From positions 1 to 64,000 of the forward strand of contig JAKSYS010000114.1 of assembly GCA_022925895.1 (NCBI GenBank): a stretch of 64,000 nt of DNA. The letters are read 5' to 3'. The translations under genes and the position numbers were made by a program. This DNA comes from Fragilaria crotonensis (Eukaryota; Bacillariophyta; Fragilariophyceae; Fragilariales; Fragilariaceae). The notes beneath the pieces are model-generated. The model ran no database searches, was not told where the DNA came from, and was given only the letters and a program-made list of their open reading frames with translations. This document shows, piece after piece, positions 8,966-19,023 of this stretch. Each line of letters opens with the position of its first letter. The first letter of the stretch is position 1.

Positions 8966-11272
8966 ATGTCTACCGACACCACAACGTTCTTGCAAACAAG
9001 CCAAGCCGCGGTGACAAAGTCATTACAGGTGGCTTTGGACGGCGCATCCAAGGATCTGAAATACTGGAGAGCGGTTATTCCTTTCCTTATCAGGGCATCC
9101 CATGCACCAGGCTCTTTACTAAATGTTCCTTCAGATAGTCATGAGTGCGAGGACATTCTTGAGTATTTGCAACCTATGTACAAAGGTTACAAGATATACT
9201 TCAGTGACAAGTACTCTGCATCCATTTCTAGTGGCGGTGGCTGGAAGGAGCTTCTGAAGGACCTTGCAATTGCAGGAATGCAAGGTGGATTCTACCTAAT
9301 TGGAAATGGTAGTTACAAGGACAAACATATTGTTGTGTGCCGAGGAAGCCGCTTGTATCAAGGTACTAAGAGGCAGCAGCTGAGTCCCAGCCAGAAGCCG
9401 CAATACAGGAATGAAACTTTGCACTCTGATCGCAACAATTCACGTGGAAATGTTGGGAAACTTCTTCCCCGCAAGACTCGCACTACTCGTGCAATAGAGA
9501 AAGGTTCTGTCTGTCCATTTCGAATGAATATTGGACTGGATTCTTTTGGATACTATCTTGCTGGCGGAACCGGAAATTCTCATCATGCATATCACCCGAA
9601 GGTATTGAAAGTTGAGTATGCTGTCCCAACGCGACTTATTGGTGGAGTTGAAAAGGACATCCTAGTTAGCGTTGGTAGCGCAAAGGCTAATGATGGTGTG
9701 GGGAGAAGTATTCATTTCTCTCGATGCGGATACGTGATTCCTAGAAGTCAGGTTAGATACATCAATGGGTTTCGGGGTGGGGCCTGCAACAATGATGGTA
9801 ATTCTGCACTCCGAGACAGTCCTGATCAGAGTCCAATTGACAAGCTTCTTACTTCCTTTCGAACCGAAGGTTTTGATCATTGCGTGCTTTACCATCATCT
9901 TCCGCATCAAAACGGGGATGTCACGATGGGTGAGGAAATTCCTTCATCCATGGATCAAGATAATGCGAATCCAACAATAGGAATAATGGTGAATGAGTCA
10001 TTTGGTGATGACGGTGATCACAATGTTCAGCCTTCTCCACCAACATCCATAAAAGTTGTGCTTCCTGATAGTGAGGATTTGGACATGCAGTTATTTGCGA
10101 GAACACATCGACACTCACTGTTGGTGGATGACAAGCAAGACCTCATGATTGGTTGTGCTTGGACAACACCTCCCGAAAAGCGCCTATTCAAAATGTTCGG
10201 TGAGGTGCTCCACATCGATTGTACTGCCGATACAAATTACGAGGACAGACCGTTCCTCACAATAACTGGGCGGGACTCGAATGGAAAGATGTTCACTGTT
10301 ATCCGCGCTTTTCTTCCGAATGAACGTGCCTGGGTTTTTCGCTGGTTATTTCAGACAGTAATGCCTTCTTTGCTTGGAAAGGAATTCATTGGAAGAGTAA
10401 AGGTCATTGTGACAGACGGCGATTCACAAGAAACATCACAGCTTGATATTGCAATTGCACTACACTTTCAAAATGTTTGTCGCGTACGATGTGGCTGGCA
10501 TGTTGTGGACCGTGGTTGGATTCGCTGTTGTCCTGGCGTCAGATCAGTTTCGAGAGAAAACCAAGCTGCATTTAAAACAAGCATCATTCAAATCAAGGCG
10601 TGGCTTTACAGCTGGATGCACTCGACCTGTGAGTCGGAGGAAGAGTACCGGATTTCAAACGCCCTTCTTGCTGCATATCTGCGTTCACCTTCTTTCGTTT
10701 CCACTGCTACAGAGCCTGTGGCAGAGCGCATCCGATTGTTCATCCGTGACAATGTGGAGCCTCTCGAAACTTTCCTCTGCTTTTATCGCCGTCGCAACAT
10801 TCGCCACTACGACACATATACCAACTCTCCACATGAGGGAACCAACAATGGATTGAAAGCTGGAGCTGCCCCTGTCATGCCGCAGCATTCCCTTGATCGA
10901 TCTGCATCCATACTTAATCATAACGCACAGATAAAGGCCACATCAAGCTCGATACTATCCGCGAATGCGGTATCGAGCAAGTCGCTCTGGTCGTCTCTAC
11001 CAACGTCACAGAGATTAACTCACAAAGGCGAGGGTCTTGTAACACAACAGTGGAATCTACGCAACAATTACATTTCTCAAAGGGTTGCGGAGGAACACTG
11101 GTTGGTGAGTGCTAAACGTGACGAAAACAGAGTCGGGTATTCTACATCCTACTTGTTCCACGTTTTGCACGTGTACGAAAAGTTTCCATTTCGGATGACA
11201 GGATTCTTGTCTGTTCTTGCATGCACTTCGAACGTATTGGTATCCCCTGTCGCCATCAGATGCACATCCTGA
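8966..11272 (+). CDS. MULE (MURA-type) transposase, main reading frame
   Basis: 768 codons from the ATG at 8966. The DDE core of the MULE transposase family lies at residues ~414-520: HIDCTADTN supplies the first catalytic Asp, VTDGDSQE the second, and CGWHVVDRGW matches the family's C-x2-H block. The N-terminal part has no recognised domain. It contains a basic stretch KLLPRKTRTTR and a CPFRM motif that resemble the WRKY-GCM1/FAR1-type DNA-binding region of MULEs, which is uncertain. The expected SWIM zinc finger (CSCMHFERIGIPCRH) is encoded just before this frame ends, at ~11211-11255, but in a different frame. So the protein shown is cut short: either the copy is frameshifted or an unseen intron is spliced. 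The remaining C-terminal part follows in a third frame. Confidence 0.75.
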   Translation: MSTDTTTFLQTSQAAVTKSLQVALDGASKDLKYWRAVIPFLIRASHAPGSLLNVPSDSHECEDILEYLQPMYKGYKIYFSDKYSASISSGGGWKELLKDLAIAGMQGGFYLIGNGSYKDKHIVVCRGSRLYQGTKRQQLSPSQKPQYRNETLHSDRNNSRGNVGKLLPRKTRTTRAIEKGSVCPFRMNIGLDSFGYYLAGGTGNSHHAYHPKVLKVEYAVPTRLIGGVEKDILVSVGSAKANDGVGRSIHFSRCGYVIPRSQVRYINGFRGGACNNDGNSALRDSPDQSPIDKLLTSFRTEGFDHCVLYHHLPHQNGDVTMGEEIPSSMDQDNANPTIGIMVNESFGDDGDHNVQPSPPTSIKVVLPDSEDLDMQLFARTHRHSLLVDDKQDLMIGCAWTTPPEKRLFKMFGEVLHIDCTADTNYEDRPFLTITGRDSNGKMFTVIRAFLPNERAWVFRWLFQTVMPSLLGKEFIGRVKVIVTDGDSQETSQLDIAIALHFQNVCRVRCGWHVVDRGWIRCCPGVRSVSRENQAAFKTSIIQIKAWLYSWMHSTCESEEEYRISNALLAAYLRSPSFVSTATEPVAERIRLFIRDNVEPLETFLCFYRRRNIRHYDTYTNSPHEGTNNGLKAGAAPVMPQHSLDRSASILNHNAQIKATSSSILSANAVSSKSLWSSLPTSQRLTHKGEGLVTQQWNLRNNYISQRVAEEHWLVSAKRDENRVGYSTSYLFHVLHVYEKFPFRMTGFLSVLACTSNVLVSPVAIRCTS

Positions 11273-11990
11273 GCTCCTTTCTAATGACTATTTGGGCATA
11301 ACCCACCATGATGTATGCGTTACTTGGTGGCAGGAGTTCCTTGCGTATGGGTTCAGTAATGACCCCAAGTGCCACAACGTATCATCCTTGTACAAACGAT
11401 TGCTTTTCAATGACATAAGAGGGCCTTCGATACCAAACGGAATTGAACTTCCACCTATTCAGCCAACCCTTGCTGATACGTCGCTTGCAGTGAAACCCAC
11501 CAAAGAAACATGCCTTAACTACGATGTGTCAACTATAAACTTGGCATTGAGGCGCTCTAATTTCTCCGATGTTGAACCGAACCGGACTTTTTTTGGGTGT
11601 GAAGAACCAACTTTGACATCAAATGAAGACAACGATGACTTCATTGGCAATCCTTGCAACACACAGCAAGAAACAACTTTGTACTCAACAAATGAAGACG
11701 AAGATGCTGCGCTTGTGTTCCCAGAACTCGTTCCAACAGTTGTTAGGAAGGAAAGTGTTCCATACAGTGTTCTTGTTCCCCTTGCAAAAGAGCTGGCATC
11801 GATTCTTGAGGGAAACTGCACAGTGGAGGAGCTGCAGCAGTACGAGGCAATGTTATCAAATTGCATTACGAAGAAAAAGCACGAAATAATGGCACAGCGT
11901 GGGTCTGCCAATGGCAGCATGGTCTCTTCGAGTGTTCGCTCCAACAAAAAGCTGAAAACTCATGGGACAAAGCACATGTCATTTGGGTAA
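11217..11990 (+). pseudogene. MULE transposase C-terminal part, displaced reading frame
   Basis: This frame continues the transposase after the SWIM finger. HHDVCVTWWQEF fits the segment that usually follows the C-x-C...C-x-H finger in MURA proteins. The tail is acidic and ends in a basic KKLKTHGTKH stretch that may act as a nuclear signal. The frame begins at TTG, without an ATG near the join, so it is not an independent gene. Together with 8966-11272 and the SWIM piece, three frames are used within about 30 bp, which suggests two indels around 11.19-11.26 kb. Confidence 0.6.
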
Positions 11991-12258
11991 CGTTGACGAA
12001 CAAAAAGCCACCAGCAAAGAAGCTGAAGGATGCGAAAGGGAATAGTATTAGTAATCGGATCAGTGCATCATTCTTCATTCATGGTACTGACATTGGTGGC
12101 GTCTAATACAACTTCCAATTACATTATTGCCAACGTATCAGCATGTTGGTGACGACACAAACAGCATCAGAATGCATACCTAGTAACCACCATACTAACA
12201 TGAACTAACTTATCGCTTCTCCTTTCAATACTCTTAACTGAACTAATCCTTCTTCCTT
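11991..12258. other. Spacer between convergent transposase and protease genes
   Basis: No gene. The two transposon genes converge here, so the stretch probably carries both 3' ends. Confidence 0.4.
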
Positions 12259-13689
12259 TCACAAATACAAATTCACTTCCTCGTTCTTGCACGTTCTTTT
12301 GTTGTGGCCCTTCTGACCACATTGTCCACATTTGATTTTGGAATCTTCTGGTCTAATGCACTCGCTTCGGTGACGAATTCTATTCTCTTTTGGACGCCCA
12401 GCCTGTCGTCCACAGACAATTTTCTTGCGCTCTACCTGCGATTGAGCGCCACTTTTGCGCTGCAGAGCCCGCCATGCAGCAATGTACGGAACGACCTCAC
12501 CCGATTGCGTAGCTGCAGTTTTAATGACATCTGCCGGGGTGGGACGTTCCTTCTTCATATTCCTGACCTTGACAATCATCTCGTCAAGTTTGTTAGCTCG
12601 ACGTTTCTTGTGACGACGCCCATCAAGAGCACGTGGCTGCCGTCGAACAGAACTGTGCTCAGATATGACTCTTTTTACCAAATACATGCCATCGCCTCGT
12701 CGCCTGCCAACAAAAATCTGAAACGTACAATCAATGTGTTCTTTGCAAACGTACAAGCGAAAGGAATTGCGCTCGCCGCGCTTAATTGACAGCTGATTTC
12801 CTGACTTTTCTTCGTATTCTTCAATGAAGGGGTCCACATCTTCCAGGGCAACAAAGGAATCAATCTTTCGCTCGTTCAAGATTTCCTGAAAAAGTGTGTC
12901 ACACACACCGGTTGAAGTGGAGGACGTGGAATCCACAATCTTCGTCTTTGTAACTGTTGCCGGAAGAGATGCCACAGATGTCGATTTTTGGACATCAGTG
13001 CTGGCATCCGTATGAATGGAATCAACATCAATAAATTTACAACTGTTGTTGTCATTGTCATCACCGTCGTTATATTTCGGAATCGATGCACGCGTGGCAG
13101 TTGTATCCACATCGGCAGGGATGTGCAACGGAGTGACATCCTCAACACCATACTCGCTCACAATAGTCGTTCCTCGCAGACTCGGAAAACAATCTCGAAC
13201 AACTTTGCTGGTGGGTTCATGGTTTGGTTCGTTACTACGGTTGTGTTGAGAACCCATGAAATGGTTGCCCAACTTGAACCTCAGTTCCGTGACATGTTCC
13301 TTACTGAATGCGTCCCTGTCAATAGTCTTTCCGTCAAGTATGTGCAATACGACCCCAACACAAAATAATCCGCAATCAATTCCATTGAGTTGCTGTGGAC
13401 ACTCCTGGTATTTGAGCTTCTCAAGTACTTCATAATGCGCGCGTTGCAAATGATTGTGTTCGGGTCTATGCAACACGAAATTACACAAGAAGTCATTCAC
13501 TTCTGCCACAATTTCTGATGAGTCTGAAGGAAGATTTGCGGACGCTCTTGTGGAGCGTCGCAAAGAATCGTAGAAGTGAACATTGATGAAGAAGTCAGGG
13601 CAGGCCTGGTTGAAATCGACAACAAAGACAAAGAAATGCACGTCCTCAACAACGGGGACGATGAGCCTGTTCACACAGTCATTGTGCAA
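12259..13689 (-). CDS. Ulp1-like SUMO protease (C48) of the MULE, with CCHC zinc knuckle
   Basis: 476 codons, lacking an ATG at the 5' edge. Near residue 18, DVHFFVFVVDF holds the His of the papain-like triad, and NVHFYDSL supplies the Asp ~22 residues on. QLNGIDCGLFC at about residues 98-108 carries the oxyanion Gln and catalytic Cys in the Ulp1 Q-x5-DCG context. The middle is Ser/Thr/Asp-rich. A later basic segment (RRHKKRRANK) may be a nuclear signal. The C-terminus has a retroviral-type zinc knuckle, CGQCGQKGHNKRTC. In MULEs, captured Ulp1 genes are thought to help transposition or dodge SUMO-based silencing; that role is inference here. The N-terminal part of the protease lies in the next frame upstream (13671-14015). 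Confidence 0.75.
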   Translation of the reverse strand: MHNDCVNRLIVPVVEDVHFFVFVVDFNQACPDFFINVHFYDSLRRSTRASANLPSDSSEIVAEVNDFLCNFVLHRPEHNHLQRAHYEVLEKLKYQECPQQLNGIDCGLFCVGVVLHILDGKTIDRDAFSKEHVTELRFKLGNHFMGSQHNRSNEPNHEPTSKVVRDCFPSLRGTTIVSEYGVEDVTPLHIPADVDTTATRASIPKYNDGDDNDNNSCKFIDVDSIHTDASTDVQKSTSVASLPATVTKTKIVDSTSSTSTGVCDTLFQEILNERKIDSFVALEDVDPFIEEYEEKSGNQLSIKRGERNSFRLYVCKEHIDCTFQIFVGRRRGDGMYLVKRVISEHSSVRRQPRALDGRRHKKRRANKLDEMIVKVRNMKKERPTPADVIKTAATQSGEVVPYIAAWRALQRKSGAQSQVERKKIVCGRQAGRPKENRIRHRSECIRPEDSKIKCGQCGQKGHNKRTCKNEEVNLYL

Positions 13690-14015
13690 GTCAAAACGTG
13701 TTCGAGACGAGAACGAATCTTTGCAATTTTCTTTTCCTTGTACGTAGATGTTCCACCAGTCGTATCTTCAAACAAGGCATTGTTTGCAGCCATGTATGAG
13801 CGCACAGCAAGAGACCCAAGAAGAACTTTATCAGAAGACTTTGCTGCCGGTGGTGGTGCAGCGCGCTGGATGAGGCAGTTTAGGAGTCGGGTATTCAACA
13901 TTCTTCCATGTATGAGCGCACCCACATCTTGTCTTATTACACGCTCCTGCACGCCATACCGCGGATCACCAGGAAAGTGTGTCTGCTGGTTCTTTTTTGG
14001 CTTCTTCCTCACCAT
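13671..14015 (-). pseudogene. N-terminal part of the MULE Ulp1-like protease, other frame
   Basis: It begins with a real ATG at 14015 and a basic KKPKKN stretch that could be a nuclear signal. The segment GRMLNTRLLNCLI resembles the 'LND-x-LINFYL' start of Ulp1 domains. It ends exactly where the longer protease frame begins, with a small overlap, so both are one gene with one frame change near 13.68 kb. A plus-strand frame over the same DNA is treated as a shadow. Confidence 0.5.
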
Positions 14016-14206
14016 TGTTTTGCTTGAGGCACATGAGTCCGGAGTCCGGAGTTACCCTGAAGGTTACCTTAGCTTTGTTGTGTTGTGTCATGCGACGAAA
14101 CAATGTAGTGCATCCGGGCGTAGCATTGGTATTTCCCGCGCAAACCAAACACGTATTTTAGTGATACACTGTTTTGAAAATCCTGGTTATTGCGTACGTT
14201 ATCCTA

Positions 14207-14554
14207 CGGTGTTATTGAAAAATGGAAAGATAACAGGTGTTTTTGAGAATTACAATCCACCGAAACCTGTTTTACTATTTCACTTATCAATAACACCGTC
14301 TAAGTTTTACACTAATTACAATAACACCTTTTAAGATTTCGCATTATTACAATAACACCGTCTAAGTTTTACACTAATTACAATAACACCTTTTAAGATT
14401 TCGCATTATTACAATAACACCGTCTAAGTTTTACACTAATTACAATAACACCTTTTAAGATTTCGCATTATTACAATAACACCGTTTGCAGCTTGTAAGG
14501 ACATAGGTGTTATTGAAAAAAATGGAAAGATAACACGTGTTTCTGAGAATTCCC
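14207..14554. repeat. 62-bp tandem array flanked by 50-bp direct repeats
   Basis: TAACACCGTCTAAG recurs at 14291, 14353 and 14415, and its TAACACCG start again at 14477, a strict 62-bp period with almost no divergence. On each side lies a direct repeat beginning GGTGTTATTGAAAAA and containing GGAAAGATAACA (14207-14255 and 14505-14554). The array repeats the inverse of part of the flanking repeat (ATAACACC against GGTGTTAT), so the block can also fold back. It sits between the protease and the next broken gene. Confidence 0.8.
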
Positions 14555-14560
14555 CTTCAA

Positions 14561-16530
14561 TTATTGCAGGACTCCAGCCTGAAGTACCCTGAACTTTGCT
14601 GCAGTAAAGGAGCCGAACAATAAGTTTTGCTCCTCAACATTGCTTGCACTCGGCTCACAGAGCGACGTACAGTGCCTAAGCACCCTCCCGTCCCAACTTA
14701 TTGCCACGCCATGGGTAAGCTTCACAGCGAGTCCATGAAAGTTATTCCCGGCCTCGTCAACCCCAACCACATTGGGCATTACAAAATACCAATTTTTAGC
14801 TGCACCCGGAATCGTTTCGGTCCAAACGCTGAACCCAGGTGAGGCATCCCAAACATCAAAATGGGAAGCGTTCATGAGGTTGACACTCATGTCAATGGAG
14901 AAGCCCACACGAAGAAAGTGGCCATCGCCATCCATGGGTGGAACTGGGGATGCCTGAATCGGCCTCCAGCTCTTGGATCATCGTGAGAACGTCAGGGAAA
15001 CAATGCCTCCCCACAATCGAAAGACTCTGAACGAACTCTCGCAGAACTGGCTCGGGACCAACAAATTGGTTGTGTACGCACTCATTCCCACCCCATCACG
15101 GTGAATGCGAGTCCCAATTGGATGCATCGCACCGAAGTCCCCCCTCGAATTCCTTGCCTTTCCATCCGGACGTTTATTCGCCACCATGGTGTTGTGCAAG
15201 TTAATCTTGTCCAATGCCCCACTCAGCGCGGCCTTGGTTGCACAATCAGGGGATGACAGGACGTTCCTGATCAGAATCAACGTCTTCCGGCTTTTCAGGC
15301 GGCACGAGTATGCAAGCTCAACAATGAAGTCCACAACCGGGGTGACGGTTGGGTCCACAACACAGCATGTTGCCGGAATACGAAAGTGGTGACATCCCTT
15401 AGCATAATGCCCACCCCCATCGCGTGCGGCGTTGGATTCCGCGAGGCGTACGTTGAAAATATACGCCCGATCAGCAGGCGACCAATCGGAATGGTGGCCA
15501 TCAAACACGTCGGGAGGCATTGCTGGACCATCAGCATCACTCAGCTGTCTCCCGGAACGGATCAGCCTCGTGGGCAGGGAGCCGACACCCATGTTAAGGG
15601 ACACCCTCCATGCCGAAATGTTCCCGCCACTGGCATCATGCAAGCACCTCACATACCCTCCATCCCCAAATTTGCCATCCCTCATCAATCGTAACCAACT
15701 CATGTCGTGGGGATTAAGTGATTTCCGCTCCTGTCCGGCAGTTATGTCTTGGCGCCTCTCCCCTAGCACAATAAAAATGCCCCACAGACGGGATGACGGC
15801 AATCACAGTTCGAAACTCCCCATCCGCCTTGGTGTCGAGACGATGCACATCGCGGCTCCGAACGGGGACCACGGCTCCACCCCTAACGGCGGAAGCAAGA
15901 TCGACGGGCGTCAATGCTCGATTCAAGACGACATCCATCAGAATGAATTCTTGCTGAAACGAGCTTACAGAGCCGGATGGACGGAAGACATCGTCCTCAC
16001 GAAGGGATTCCAATTGCTGTATTTGGAAACGCGGATAGCCACCACCCAATAATCCCAACACCTCTTGCAGCCCATCCGCAATCCACCGAATGGGAGTGTA
16101 GCAAATCGTGGGCTCGACATGTTTCGCACTTTCGGCTTCGTTTTTAACGCATGTCGAGAAGAACTCATCGAAACCCCCCCTCAAGTCCCCCCGGCAAACA
16201 CTTCAGAAGGACATCCAGCACTTGTAACTGTGAGGGGACGCGTTTCCGAACGGACCGAATTTTCGGTTTCCTACCCTTCCGACCTCTCCGATGTTTTCCG
16301 GCATGATGATGCGATTGCACAGGGTTAACAGCAGGGACAGGAACGCCAACATTTGCTGCCTGCCCGGAAGCCACAACCCTAGTAGGCGTGCACCCGAGAT
16401 TAAGAATGGAGGAGCGACATGGATTCGTCAGCACCCTCGTGGCCAACACGTCGTTTGCGGCATTCCTCGGGAACAATCCCGCAACAACACCACTTACAAC
16501 ATGATCATCGACAGCGCTATCCGTCATCAC
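14561..16530 (-). pseudogene. Frame-disrupted gene ending in a possible 2OG-Fe(II) oxygenase domain
   Basis: Four minus-strand frames follow one another (16530-16165, 16184-15714, 15802-14978, 14935-14561) with overlapping ends, as expected of one gene with about three frame changes. The N-terminal piece has a basic run (HRRGRKGRKPKIRSVRKR). Joined frames near 15.0 kb read smoothly from REFVQSLSIVGRHCFPDV into VGFSIDMSVNLMNASHFD. The last piece has an H-x-D (SHFD), a second His 50 residues later (KLTHG) and an Arg 9 residues after it (SWDGR). This spacing matches the iron- and 2-oxoglutarate-binding residues of double-stranded beta-helix oxygenases. I do not recognise the N-terminal two thirds. 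It could be MULE cargo, a separate transposon gene or a captured host gene. Confidence 0.5.
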
Positions 16531-16556
16531 AAAAGATGAGGCTGCACGAGGCTGCT

Positions 16557-16860
16557 ACCGGTTCGGGCGGAAAAACGAACAATCCCTGGCAACCCACTCC
16601 GCAGTTGTGGCAGAGCGTGATCGATCGGGAAAGCAAGCTGTCACGTCCAAGGGTGCTGCCGGTTCGTACGAAAAAACAAGCAATCCCTGACGACCCACTC
16701 CACAGTTATGGCAGAGCGTGATCGATCGGGAAAGCAAGCTGTCACGTCCAAGGGTGCTGCCGGTTCGTACGAAAAAACAAGCAATCCCTGACGACCCACT
16801 CCACAGTTATGGCAGAGCGTGATCGATCGGGAAAGCAAGCTGTCACGTCCAAGGGTGCTA
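16557..16860. repeat. 101-bp tandem repeat, three copies
   Basis: GGGTGCT recurs at 16651, 16752 and 16853, giving a 101-bp period. Copies two and three are almost identical and the first (from ~16557) is more divergent. Each contains GATCGATCGGGAAAGCAAGC. Because 101 is not a multiple of three, the apparent minus-strand frames across it change phase at every copy and are unlikely to be coding. Confidence 0.85.
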
Positions 16861-17191
16861 CAGGCGGCAGATCCTTCAATTGCTTGTACAGAAACGACAA
16901 GGAGGGTGCTTGTTTGGTGGGTCACGACAAAGGATGATCAACAGCAGAAGCAATAACAATGAGGTATCGTAGTGTTTCAGGCAAAAATGAAATGAAATGA
17001 ATGTCAGATCAGCAATGCAAAATCTCACGAAATAGATGTATCGATATACAGATATACACATCGTGATACATGTATTGAGTTGGATGGGGAACAATGCCGA
17101 TTTGGCTGGCGCGCAATGCCGGTTTGAATGTTACACATACAAATTTTTTGATTTTTGTTTTCGACGGATGAGCAAGATTCCTATGATGTCA

Positions 17192-17229
17192 CGATGACGA
17201 AAAATAGGTGACAGTTAATCGGATCCAAG
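17192..17229. repeat. MULE right terminal inverted repeat
   Basis: 38 bp, the exact reverse complement of 8673-8710. It ends 216 bp upstream of the DnaJ start codon, so the element forms the distal promoter of that gene. Confidence 0.75.
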
Positions 17230-17445
17230 CATCGCTGACATATTACGGTCCCTACATAGATGGTGGCACCACACAACCCACCGGAACATTTGCATTTTCA
17301 AACAAGTTGTGGATGTTTCTTGGGAATTTTTGGACACGACGTCGGATGAGGTATAGTTGCGACAGAATTGCTACCAGGGTACCGGTAACAGTACCATACA
17401 CACATAAATACCATCACTTGGGGTCAGTCACCATTTGCACCAGGC

Positions 17446-19023
17446 ATGTCGTTTTTCGGAGGAGATCCGTTCGCGAACATGAATGGGAAAAGTAGATCGG
17501 GCGGTGCCAGTGGAGGGAAGGTGGTGGACACAACCAAATTGTACGAAACGTTACAAGTAAGTTGGAGTCGCTCTCCTAGAATTTCAGTCGAGCTTTCATT
17601 TGGACGACAGACATTAACAAGGGAAGAATATCGCCTCGCTTGCTGTCATCGAGCTTGCTGCAGTTCTCGTTTCCGTGGAAAATTTGTCTCTTTGTGAATG
17701 AAATTGCACTTATCTCGTTGTTGTTCGGGTGCGATGTTGGTGTCAACCTGTACGTGGGACTAACAACAATCCTGAACATTCTTGCAGGTGACGAAAGGAG
17801 CTGATGTGAAGGAGATTAAGAAAGCATTTCGCAAACTTGCAGTTGTTCACCATCCTGATAAAGGTAGGTCTAGTTTTCTGCAGATCAGAAATTTCGACTG
17901 TGAAGTAGGAAATTCAATATTGTTAGGATCATGACATCATGACCATTAAGGGTTGGATCTCACCTCCACCGTTCACTGTGCAGGTGGCGATGAACAAAAA
18001 TTTAAGGAAGTGAGCGCAGCCTACGAAATTCTTAGCGACCCAGAGAAACGAGCCAAGTATGATCAGTATGGTCTAGAAGGAGTAAGTGACGTTGCTGGTG
18101 GCATGGGAGGCGAAGATTTGTTTAGTATGTTTTTTGGAGGCAAATCACGGCGTCGACCTCAAGGACCTCGTCGGGGCGAAGACGTCAACCACCCGCTGAA
18201 GGTATCATTGGATGATTTGTACAATGGAAAGACTGTCAAGCTTGTAGTGAACCGTTCCGTGATTGTTGGCGAACCTGTGCATTGTGCTCCCTGCGACAGC
18301 AAGGGCGTTGTTGTGGAGTTGCGCCAGATTGCACTTGGTATGGTGCAGCAACTGCAACGCCGATGTCAAGCATGTGGGGGCGAAGGATATCGGTGTTCGA
18401 CTTCAAAGGAACCCAAAGTTTTGGAAGTGCATGTTGGAAGGGGAATGAAGAACAACGACAAAATTGTGTTTCATGGCATGGCTGATGAAAAGCCAAATAC
18501 AGAAACGGGAAACATTAACTTCATCATTCAGGAGAAGGAGCACGATCTGTTTACGCGAAAGGGGGCAGACTTGATGATTCGCAAAACAATTAGTCTTAAT
18601 GAAGCACTCTGTGGGTTCGTTTTTAAAATCACTCACATGGACGGTCGTGAATTGGTCATCAAGTCGAAGCCAGGGGAAATCATCAGAGCTGCATCCGATG
18701 GTGGGCAGCCCTTTGTGAAAATCGTTAAAGGAGAAGGCATGCCCTCAGAGGGCAACATGTTTGTTAAGGGTGACTTGTATGTCATGTTTACAGTTGATTT
18801 TCCTAAGGACGCAGAGCTGCCAGACGAAACAGTTCAATTGCTGCGCAAAGTCTTGCCCAATCCATCGATGCAAGTTGACTATGATGAACAAATAGCTGAA
18901 GTGGCGCACCTAGACCATGCGGACATGCGCAACTTTGGAAGTGGTGGTGCGGCTGCATCAAGTGCCGCCTGTGACGAGGATAGTGGCGCTGGTTCACAAC
19001 CTGTACAGTGCCAGCAGTCGTAA
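17446..19023 (+). CDS. Type-A DnaJ/Hsp40 co-chaperone (Ydj1/DNAJA1-like)
   Basis: Three exons: 17446-17556, 17788-17863 and 17984-19023, with introns GTAAGT...GCAG and GTAGGT...GCAG in phases 0 and 1. The product is 408 residues, close to the 409 of Ydj1. It stimulates Hsp70 ATPase and delivers clients in the cytosol. The J domain (residues ~30-92) keeps HHPDK across the second junction. A Gly-rich linker follows, with GGMGGEDLFSMFFGG. The zinc region is reduced: only CAPC and CQAC remain of the usual four C-x2-C repeats. C-terminal client-binding domains follow (LEVHVGRGM, KGEGMP). The protein ends in CQQS, a CaaX farnesylation box like DNAJA1's CQTS. The stop is 103 bp from that of the convergent PP2C gene. 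Confidence 0.92.

Larger units (their letters stand above)
8673..17229. mobile_element. Mutator-like element (MULE) with 38-bp terminal inverted repeats
   Basis: A perfect 38-bp inverted repeat (CTTGGATCCGATTAACTGTC at its outer end) bounds 8,557 bp. Inside are a MULE transposase on the plus strand (8966-11990), a Ulp1-like protease on the minus strand (12259-14015), two tandem-repeat arrays and a broken minus-strand gene (14561-16530). Pairing of MURA-type transposases with Ulp1 proteases is known from plant Ki-MULE and Kaonashi elements, which supports a single unit. No 8-11 bp target duplication is visible at either end. The transposase and protease each need frame changes to read through, so the copy is probably inactive. 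The stretch beyond about 14.2 kb could instead be a second, nested element. Confidence 0.65.

Noticed and set aside
11104-11185. An intron in the MULE transposase starting GTGAGTGC
   Set aside because: No acceptor in the right place would join the DDE frame to the SWIM frame; a frame change fits better.
13576-14334. 252-residue plus-strand frame
   Set aside because: It is antisense to the Ulp1-like gene, and its end runs into the 62-bp tandem array.
15432-16052. 206-residue plus-strand frame
   Set aside because: The minus strand gives the coherent multi-frame protein; this frame has no domain.
8660-17240. A 9-bp target duplication for the MULE
   Set aside because: Flanks actataga and catcgctg do not match in any register I tried.
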